A DNA stretch of 39,726 nt from Candidatus Heimdallarchaeota archaeon (GTDB lineage: Archaea; Asgardarchaeota; Heimdallarchaeia; Heimdallarchaeales; Heimdallarchaeaceae). The DNA lies in NCBI GenBank assembly GCA_030608385.1, contig JAUWEG010000013.1, forward strand, positions 1 to 39,726, read 5' to 3'. The notes under the pieces are model-generated. The model ran no database searches. It was not told the DNA's origin and saw only the letters and a list, made by a program, of their open reading frames with translations. Shown here one piece after another: positions 32,107 through 39,726 of this stretch; position 1 is the first letter of the stretch; every line of letters starts with the position of its first letter. A program made the position numbers and the translations under genes.

Positions 32107-32859
32107 ATGAGTAGAGTAAATCTTGAATCAGCTCAAAACAATATTGAAAGGCTAGCTGCAAACCTCGACGAACTGCAACAAGTTTTAGCTAGCAAAAAAG
32201 AAGAGATCAACGGGAAGATTAGAGAACTTACGGAAGTACTTTCCTCCTTCTTCAAAGAAGCTGATGATATAAATCAAACGATTAATTCAGGAGAAGAAAA
32301 GAAAAGTCAAAGCTCGAATCAATTGGATCAACTCAATAATGAATTACAGGAGCTAAGTCATAGAAGAGATGTTCTTCAGTCTGAAATCACCAGCAAACAA
32401 AGAGATATTGAACAGCTTTCAGCTTTAATTCTAGAAAGAGAAAAAGTTAGTACGGAAGTCATTCTTCAAGTTGATTCCTTAAAAGAAAGAGTTGCGGACT
32501 TAAAACTCAAAATCGAAGAATTTGATGTTTTAACAGATGCATTAAATGAAGAAAACAAAGAACAAACAAGAACTAGAGAGATTAAAAACGCTGAACTTGA
32601 AAACAATTTTAATCGAATACTTTCCCGTTCTAAATCTTTACAATATTTAGTGAAGAATGATATTGTTACTTTGCCAGAAATACAGGTTTTACGTAGTTTG
32701 AATACACCCGGGGTAGATAATGCTGAAAATCTTAAGAAAACCTCTGGTGTTTCTGATGATATTATTCGTAAAATTCTCCAAGACTTAGCTCGAAGAGAAA
32801 TTATTGAATATGATCCTGCCTCTGGAAGGTTCAAAGTGCTCTCAAGGATTGATATTTAG
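32107..32859 (+). CDS. Coiled-coil protein with C-terminal winged-helix-like domain (paralogue 1)
   Basis: The 250-residue protein has an N-terminal coiled-coil of about 165 residues and a compact C-terminal domain (about 180-245) beginning LPEIQVLRSL and ending in the wing-like IIEYDPASGRFKVL, which has the look of a winged helix. The following gene has the same plan, so they are likely duplicates. GTGAGG at about 32095-32100 is a ribosome binding site. Coiled-coil plus winged helix would suit a dimeric DNA-associated or adaptor protein, but no family is recognised. Confidence 0.6.
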   Translation: MSRVNLESAQNNIERLAANLDELQQVLASKKEEINGKIRELTEVLSSFFKEADDINQTINSGEEKKSQSSNQLDQLNNELQELSHRRDVLQSEITSKQRDIEQLSALILEREKVSTEVILQVDSLKERVADLKLKIEEFDVLTDALNEENKEQTRTREIKNAELENNFNRILSRSKSLQYLVKNDIVTLPEIQVLRSLNTPGVDNAENLKKTSGVSDDIIRKILQDLARREIIEYDPASGRFKVLSRIDI

Positions 32860-32868
32860 GTGATTATG

Positions 32869-33621
32869 ATGTCAGAAGAAAAACTAACAAACTTACTTGA
32901 AGAGATTAAGAGAGATATTGAAGAATTATCTTCGCGTGTTTCAGCTACTATTTCCACTTCAAAGGTGACAATAGATTCCACAAAAGATGATGTTAAAGTC
33001 ATCCCAGACTATATTGATTCATTAAAAAATTCTTTACATGGACTGAAGGAGAACAACGAACAACTAAAAGAGAAGGATATGCATACACAACAATCAATCG
33101 AGACTACCAAAACTGAAATGGAAATCAATATTGCAAAGAAAAGTGAACTGGAATCGACGGAAAGTAGTAAAAGACAATACAAAGAAGAAATTGAACGCAA
33201 AATTATTGATTTTCAACAGAAGGTTAGTCAACTGGAATCAGAACATAAGCAATTTAGTTCTGATGTCAAAAGTAAAGAACTGATTTATACTCAACTTCAA
33301 ACTCAATCCAAGGAAACTGTTGATGCATTAGATCATAAAATAGCTGAAGCAACTGCTAGGTTAGCACAAGTAGAAAATGAAAATAAACTAATTGTGTATC
33401 TGATGGATTCTGGTCTAATGGATGTTCCTGAAGCAGAGGTTGTTGCAACAATCGCATCTCGTCCTGAAGGTCTTAAGCTAGCTGAGATTAAGGAAAAGGT
33501 CAATATGCCTCCTGTAAGAGTTCAACCTACAATCAATAATCTGTTGGAATCTGTTATAGAATATGACGCAACGAGTGATTCTTACAAAATACTTGATATT
33601 ATAAAGAAAGAACTAGAGTAA
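32869..33621 (+). CDS. Coiled-coil protein with C-terminal winged-helix-like domain (paralogue 2)
   Basis: Same architecture as the gene before it: about 170 residues of coiled-coil, then a helix-turn-helix-like end (VYLMDSGLMDVPEAEVVATI, SRPEGLKLAEIKEKV, and a final wing VIEYDATSDSYKIL). The frame is open from a GTG at 32860, but AGGTGAT at 32858-32864 followed by ATG at 32869 gives a proper ribosome binding site, so I start there. It directly follows paralogue 1, so the two proteins are made together and could form a heterodimer. Confidence 0.6.
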   Translation: MSEEKLTNLLEEIKRDIEELSSRVSATISTSKVTIDSTKDDVKVIPDYIDSLKNSLHGLKENNEQLKEKDMHTQQSIETTKTEMEINIAKKSELESTESSKRQYKEEIERKIIDFQQKVSQLESEHKQFSSDVKSKELIYTQLQTQSKETVDALDHKIAEATARLAQVENENKLIVYLMDSGLMDVPEAEVVATIASRPEGLKLAEIKEKVNMPPVRVQPTINNLLESVIEYDATSDSYKILDIIKKELE

Positions 33622-33628
33622 AAATAAG

Positions 33629-33658
33629 TTTTTAATCTATTTTTCCCTTTATTTTTTT
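33629..33658 (+). terminator. T-rich terminator after coiled-coil pair
   Basis: Three T runs (5, 5 and 7 bases) in 30 bp after the stop codon of paralogue 2. Confidence 0.5.
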
Positions 33659-33740
33659 AAGCCTCTAGTTAAACATGTACTCAACTTCCCGTATTCTTGT
33701 GAATCTATAATACGTAATTTTACAGTTATATCACAATTGT

Positions 33741-33749
33741 TTTAAATAA
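33741..33749 (+). promoter_or_regulatory. Candidate TATA box for gdhA
   Basis: TTTAAATAA about 58 bp before the gdhA start, giving a leader of about 30 bases that includes the ribosome binding site GAGGT at 33791-33795. Confidence 0.45.
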
Positions 33750-33769
33750 AATTTAGATTAGCAAATTAA

Positions 33770-35143
<1,374 letters not shown>

Positions 35144-35181
35144 TAACTATTTTTCGATGGATTATCCAGCGACAATTTTTC

Positions 35182-38148
35182 TTATTTTTCAGGTTTCAAT
35201 ATTATTCCTTCTCGTTTTTGGGCGTCTATCCTAACTGTTAAAGGGTTTTTCAGCTCAATGTGTCTTACAAATTCCAAATCAGTTTTAGATTTTTGTTTAT
35301 TTATCCAATCCCAATCTATCTTATGATGCTCAGATTTATGCTTAATATGGAAATACCCAATATTAGCTGATACAATATTATGGAAGAAATGAGTACCTTG
35401 AGAAAAATCAATTGAGAAACCTTCTAGAGATGTCTCAATTATAGTTTTTGCCCCATTAATATTACTCCATTTAGCAGGGATTCCTAAAAATCTATCAGCT
35501 GTCCCCCATCTACCAAAACCTATTAACAAGTAGGGACGATTCTTCTTAGTTAACTGGGAATTTAGTAAATCTATTTCTTCAACAATTTCTAGAGTTTTTG
35601 TCTTATCAAACATCTCTGCCTTAACATAAACAATATCCTTGATATCCGATTGGAGAAGATTTCCTGACACATGCGAAGAAAATGCTAAGATTTGATTAAC
35701 GTCTACAACCTCAAAATCATCTAATAAAAGAGCTTCTTGTTGTAAGAATGGTCTTATTTGTAATATATAGAATTTATCCTTTTCGCTCTTCGAATTACTG
35801 AAGTTTCCAGCAAACTCAATTTCTATTGAAGAACCAAGAGCTTTTTCACCAACAGATAAAATTCTGGTTACCAATCTTGCTAAAGGTGTAGTTTCAAATT
35901 TTAATTGCTGATTGAACGTTATAACAGGAGATCCTTCGCCAAAGAAACCTTCTTCTAAAGATTCTGTATTGAAATTATAACTATCTGCAATTTTGGATAA
36001 TGTTCCCTCCTTAATGGCATCTCCAAGGTCTAAGCGTTTAATATAGGGGTCATCATCAAGAATATCAAATTCAGTTTTTGTTAAATCAACACCATAGTAG
36101 TATTTCTGGCTTTGATTTAATAGTAAATCAGGTGTTGAGTAGTAATTTATTTTAGGATATTTTGGACAAAATCGCACAGAAAATTCCCCCTCAACAATTG
36201 TTTTACCAAGCCCTAGAGCAAGATGTGCAATTCTATCTTCAGGTTTCATATAATCTCCAAAGGGGTAATAATTATATGATGCTGCAGTTCCAGAGAAATC
36301 TGGATAAAAATGATTGCGTCTTTCTTTTCCTACGACTTTTTGTATAACAACAGCCATTTTCGATTCTTCAACAGTCTGTTGAATGGTTTCGACATATGAT
36401 TTTGCAAGTTTTAAGAATTGAGATGCATAAACAAGTTTTATAGCTGTACATAGTTGCTCAAGCTTTTCCTTCTTACTTCCATGATTATTTGGAATCATAT
36501 AAGTATCGAAAATTCCAGCGAACGGTTGGTACGCAGAATCTTCTAGAAGACTTGATGAACGAACAGCTAAAGGACCATCTAAATCTTTGAGAATAAATGC
36601 TAAATCATTTCTTAGACTCCTTGATAGTTTGCTATTAACGAAGCTCTTCTTTATTTCAGAATCTGGGGCATCTGATAATGCAAAATCATATAGATTATTA
36701 TCTTCCATGAACTTATCATATTCATCAGTACCAATAACAATGGTTTTTGGAATATCAATATTGACTGTAGCAAAATCATCTTTAATCATTAACGAGTTAA
36801 GGAGAAACATCAAGAAAGCAATACCCCTTCCTTTCCCGCCTAATGAACCTGGTCGTAATCTTAGATATAGAGTCTCAGGATGATAATTATCTCGAGAGAA
36901 ATCATTAATAACACCTCTTGTTTTTTCCATTACAATATTATCTATTGTTTTAATTAGAAAGTCTCTAAGCTCAATTTCAGTAAATTCAGAAACTTTCCGA
37001 GGTTTCAATGTTTCAGCAATTTCGAATTCACCTCTTGCACGTAACCAGTTAGAAAAATGATCACTTTTTCCATGATAAACTAAGGAATTTAAAGGTACTT
37101 CAGAAAGTTGCTTGTAAAAAGTAATGACATCAGTAGCATGACCATAAATATTGCCATCCTGATCTTTAAATATGAACTCTCCAAATCCAACATATTCAAG
37201 AAGCCATTTTCGAAGATCCCACAGCATACCATGTGACCGTTTATGAATGAAATAACAGTTCATCTCTTCGGCTTGTTCTCGATAAAAATCTTTACTTGAT
37301 TGTAGAACAATAGGTAAGTTAGGAAAATCTTCTTTTATTCTCTCTGCAAAGAGAAATCCAGCATTTTTGTTTAGTTCTCCATCAAGTGGAAACTCTATGT
37401 CTGAGATAACACCCATTACGTATTCTTTATAGCGTTCATAATATGACAAGGCTTCTTCATAATTCTCTGCAAGCAGAATTTTTGGTCTTACTCGCATCTT
37501 GAGCAAATCCTGAAAATCATTTGCACCTTCAGTAATTAACCGATGAGTTTGTCTCATAATTTCTCCATAAACTTCTGGAAGCATTAGAGAATAGAACCTA
37601 ATTGAATCATCAACGAAAATAAAAACTCTTACATTACCAGCATTTGTATCGAAATCTGCATTAAATCTATCCTCAAGGTGTTTGATAATAGCAATGAAAA
37701 TCTTACTGTCTCCATTCCAAACAAAGACTCTATCTATGCCTTTTCGTTTACTAAATTCAGGAAGATACTTGATTTCTACAACACTATTTAGCAGTAGAAT
37801 TACAGGAATATCTTGGATTTCCTTAACATTTGCTCCAAAAGAAAAAGCATCCATATCTCCTAATCGTCTCATGGTAATAACTAAATCAAACTTTTTCTCT
37901 TCTAGCATATCTAAAGCTTCATTAGCAGAAGATACACGAGTAATTCTTGGTAGAGTTCGAAGATTGAGATTTTGAAATTCTTCATAAATTTGATCAGATA
38001 ATCGACCATCCTCTTCTAGCATAAAACTATCATAAATACTAGAAACGAGAAGGACATTTCTCATTCTTCTATTCATAAGTTCATGAAAGATTTTGTATTT
38101 TGGTTTATATTCTAGAAAGAAGCTAACTGCTTCTTGATCAGTAGTCAA
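35182..38148 (-). CDS. Receiver-domain/PEP-synthase-like ATP-grasp fusion
   Basis: A 988-residue cytosolic protein. The first region (about 30-160) looks like a decayed response-regulator receiver. The second (about 172-330) is a receiver with a full acidic pocket: D180-D181 in FVDDS, D250 in ISDIEFP and K286 in QSSKD. From about 430 comes a PEP/pyruvate-binding ATP-grasp domain, with RPGSLGGKGRG and PLAVRSSSLLEDSAYQPFAGIFDTY. The phosphohistidine swivelling domain and the PEP barrel of PEP synthase/PPDK are missing. The C-terminal end (FGRWGTADRFLGIPAKW...) is not one I recognise. Similar receiver/PEP-synthase-like proteins exist in bacteria (my recollection, not checked). A minus-strand TATA (about 38200-38211) and a GGATGTGA-like site precede the start. 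Confidence 0.65.
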   Translation of the reverse strand: MTTDQEAVSFFLEYKPKYKIFHELMNRRMRNVLLVSSIYDSFMLEEDGRLSDQIYEEFQNLNLRTLPRITRVSSANEALDMLEEKKFDLVITMRRLGDMDAFSFGANVKEIQDIPVILLLNSVVEIKYLPEFSKRKGIDRVFVWNGDSKIFIAIIKHLEDRFNADFDTNAGNVRVFIFVDDSIRFYSLMLPEVYGEIMRQTHRLITEGANDFQDLLKMRVRPKILLAENYEEALSYYERYKEYVMGVISDIEFPLDGELNKNAGFLFAERIKEDFPNLPIVLQSSKDFYREQAEEMNCYFIHKRSHGMLWDLRKWLLEYVGFGEFIFKDQDGNIYGHATDVITFYKQLSEVPLNSLVYHGKSDHFSNWLRARGEFEIAETLKPRKVSEFTEIELRDFLIKTIDNIVMEKTRGVINDFSRDNYHPETLYLRLRPGSLGGKGRGIAFLMFLLNSLMIKDDFATVNIDIPKTIVIGTDEYDKFMEDNNLYDFALSDAPDSEIKKSFVNSKLSRSLRNDLAFILKDLDGPLAVRSSSLLEDSAYQPFAGIFDTYMIPNNHGSKKEKLEQLCTAIKLVYASQFLKLAKSYVETIQQTVEESKMAVVIQKVVGKERRNHFYPDFSGTAASYNYYPFGDYMKPEDRIAHLALGLGKTIVEGEFSVRFCPKYPKINYYSTPDLLLNQSQKYYYGVDLTKTEFDILDDDPYIKRLDLGDAIKEGTLSKIADSYNFNTESLEEGFFGEGSPVITFNQQLKFETTPLARLVTRILSVGEKALGSSIEIEFAGNFSNSKSEKDKFYILQIRPFLQQEALLLDDFEVVDVNQILAFSSHVSGNLLQSDIKDIVYVKAEMFDKTKTLEIVEEIDLLNSQLTKKNRPYLLIGFGRWGTADRFLGIPAKWSNINGAKTIIETSLEGFSIDFSQGTHFFHNIVSANIGYFHIKHKSEHHKIDWDWINKQKSKTDLEFVRHIELKNPLTVRIDAQKREGIILKPEK

Positions 38149-38228
38149 TTTATCACATCCTAAGAACTTCTTGACTGACAGTTAGACATAACATCATATG
38201 ACATTTAAATATGTTGAAGTTCAGTCCT

Positions 38229-38252
38229 TAAAAAAGAAAAAAAGTGAAAAAA
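38229..38252 (-). terminator. T-rich terminator after the MFS gene
   Basis: On the minus strand, T runs of 6, 7 and 6 bases begin 12 bp after the MFS stop codon. Confidence 0.45.
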
Positions 38253-38264
38253 TGGTAGTTTTCT

Positions 38265-39608
38265 TTATTTTGCTGCCATTTCATCAGTTTCTTGACCTGT
38301 TGTTTTTATGAAAAGTGTACTTATAAATGCACCAATAAAGAATACAACAGAATATAGGAATAGGAAGTTTATACCAATAGCATCAAATAGAGCACCTGCT
38401 AGTACAGGAGAAGTAATTGCTGCTAAAGCTGAGAAAAAATAATATATTCCTGTATAAGTTCCTAATCGAGAAGGTCCTGCGAGTTCCCAAACTATGACTA
38501 TACTGTTGACGTTTACAAAAGCCCAGAACATTCCACCAAAGAAGAGGAGGAGTCCATCTATTATAATTTCCCAAGTCCAATTAAATGGTAAGAAATTAAC
38601 TAATGTTCGTAATCCAGGTATCTGCACAATGGAAAATATAACAAGTGGAATCATTGTTAATACCAAACCAACTAGTCCTATTAGTATGGTTCTTTTTCGA
38701 CCAATTCTTTTTGCGATTAATCCTGCTGGTAATGCAAACAAGATGAAAGTTAAAGAGTAAACTCCAAGAAGCATACTCGCACTTCCAGGAGAAATATTAA
38801 GAAGATCTGGTCGCGTAGCATATGTACTAAACCACGTTTCGATTGCATTGAATCCAAAAAACCACAACAAGATGGCAAAAAGGACAGCTAATAAACTTCT
38901 ATCTTTGTCAATAAACATCTGTTTAACTGATTTGAACAAACTTATTTTCTCTCTGGTTTCAACCTCTTTTCTCACTTTTTGTTCCTTAATGCTAAAAATT
39001 AACACAACTAAACAAAGTAACATCAGTATAGAGACTATCACAAAAGAGAGTATTGGATTCGCATCATGAATTGCACCCATAACAAACAAACCAATTAAAG
39101 CGCCCACACCCCCAAGTAAGTTAATTACTGCATTTCCTCTGCTCCGATAATCTTTTGAAACAAGATCTGGCATCAATGCAACTACTGGTGCTCTATAAAG
39201 AGCCATAGCAATATTGAAACCACCTATAATAACCAATATTAGAACAAGTGATTCTCTAAAAGTTGGTAGTAATCCAAAAAATACTGCAGCAACTGGAATA
39301 CCTATTAAAATAAATGGCATCCTTCGACCCCATTTAGTCCAGATATTATCAGATACTTTCCCTACCCATGGTTGTAGGGTTATTGCAGCAATGTTATCTA
39401 AAACCATTATAAAACCGATTATGAGTTTGGGATTAGATAGATGCCCAAGTAAATCTTCTAGATATAATGGCATGTAAACATTGAACATTGCCCAAGTTAT
39501 AGCAGTTGTAAAGAAACCAAGACCTATAACTGCCGTATAAAGGTAAGAAAAGCTTTCCCGATTTCTTGCTTTGCTATAATTTTCTCTAATTCTCGTAAAA
39601 TACGACAT
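38265..39608 (-). CDS. MFS transporter, GPH/sucrose-transporter-like
   Basis: The 447-residue membrane protein has twelve predicted helices. The loop after helix 2 holds KVSDNIWTKWGRRMPFILIG, in which the D-x-W-T-x-W-G-R-R-x-P-F pattern is that of the sugar:cation symporters (GPH and plant-type SUT/SLC45), and R-x-x-P-F-I is the SUT-type form. A second-half counterpart is AKRIGRKRTIL. Substrate is probably a sugar or glycoside but cannot be specified. A TATA box (ATTTAAATATT, about 39630-39640 on the reverse strand) centred about 26 bp before the ATG points to a leaderless mRNA. Faces the receiver/ATP-grasp gene in the same direction. Confidence 0.8.
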   Translation of the reverse strand: MSYFTRIRENYSKARNRESFSYLYTAVIGLGFFTTAITWAMFNVYMPLYLEDLLGHLSNPKLIIGFIMVLDNIAAITLQPWVGKVSDNIWTKWGRRMPFILIGIPVAAVFFGLLPTFRESLVLILVIIGGFNIAMALYRAPVVALMPDLVSKDYRSRGNAVINLLGGVGALIGLFVMGAIHDANPILSFVIVSILMLLCLVVLIFSIKEQKVRKEVETREKISLFKSVKQMFIDKDRSLLAVLFAILLWFFGFNAIETWFSTYATRPDLLNISPGSASMLLGVYSLTFILFALPAGLIAKRIGRKRTILIGLVGLVLTMIPLVIFSIVQIPGLRTLVNFLPFNWTWEIIIDGLLLFFGGMFWAFVNVNSIVIVWELAGPSRLGTYTGIYYFFSALAAITSPVLAGALFDAIGINFLFLYSVVFFIGAFISTLFIKTTGQETDEMAAK

Positions 39609-39726
39609 AGACAGGGATTATTTTATCTCATTTAAATATTTTATCAGCGAAAATTTCGGAATAATAACTATAAAAATATATTCTTCATATAGTTTATATG
39701 GAAGAAATCAACTAAACGTATATGTT
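39609..39726. other. Right-edge non-coding region
   Basis: AT-rich region with the MFS promoter. Beyond about 39650 I see no frame; more of the upstream neighbour may lie outside the window. Confidence 0.4.

Overview
The window reads as a chromosomal segment of an archaeon, most likely an Asgard (Promethearchaeota) archaeon. Archaeal markers seen directly are RadA recombinase, ribosomal protein S25e, type 2 isopentenyl-diphosphate isomerase, an archaeal-type CDP-alcohol phosphatidyltransferase, an EMC6-like membrane protein, AT-rich TATA boxes about 26-40 bp before many start codons, and GGTGAT-type ribosome binding sites. The Asgard assignment rests on a Ras/Rab-like small GTPase next to a coiled-coil gene, a V4R (TRAPP-fold) protein with a longin-like N-terminus, a zinc-ribbon/multi-helix membrane protein, and many long coiled-coil proteins of unknown function. 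It is an inference, because no rRNA is present. Composition is AT-rich throughout. I found no tRNA, rRNA, CRISPR array, insertion sequence, integrase or phage gene.

Layout. 1-1260: the 3' part of radA and, convergently, rps25e. 1410-5429: a plus-strand run of a UROD-superfamily protein, a membrane protein, an MfnF-like ASKHA protein and a V4R protein. 5445-10457: minus-strand genes for a TPR protein, an NAD-dependent epimerase, a heparan-glucosaminide-acetyltransferase-like membrane protein and formate-tetrahydrofolate ligase. 10754-14262: an AN1-finger/M50 membrane protease, idi2 on the minus strand, a TFS-like zinc ribbon and a ThiI-like THUMP protein with a ruined PP-loop. 14259-18021: minus-strand genes for AMMECR1, Mut7-C RNase, a CBS protein and RqcH/NEMF. 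18009-22420: plus-strand EMC6-like protein, small unknown proteins, CDP-alcohol phosphatidyltransferase, coiled-coil protein and small GTPase. 22432-25341: a divergent pair of zinc-ribbon membrane protein and large coiled-coil protein. 25420-31990: ABC transporters, a lone LolD-type ATPase and then a Dpp/Opp-type peptide uptake system (B, C, an unknown gene, D, F). 32107-33621: a tandem pair of coiled-coil/winged-helix proteins. 33803-35143: glutamate dehydrogenase of bacterial/eukaryotic type. 35182-39608: minus-strand receiver/PEP-synthase-like protein and a sugar-type MFS transporter.

Functional reading. The cell appears to import peptides (Dpp), probably deaminate glutamate (GdhA), and handle one-carbon units on folate (Fhs), with an MfnF relative hinting at methanofuran-like chemistry. 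It makes isoprenoid lipids (Idi2, CDP-alcohol transferase). RqcH and EMC6-like genes overlap head to head, which pairs ribosome rescue with membrane protein insertion.

The features most worth attention are a clean 17-bp palindrome in the dppB promoter and a 16-bp one before dppD, a DppF ATPase with two membrane segments inserted before its Walker A, a 988-residue receiver/ATP-grasp fusion, a candidate C/D box sRNA, the GTPase/coiled-coil pair, and the V4R protein. No gene-free stretch exceeds 300 bp. The two longest gaps (10458-10753 and 28419-28708) are described as features.
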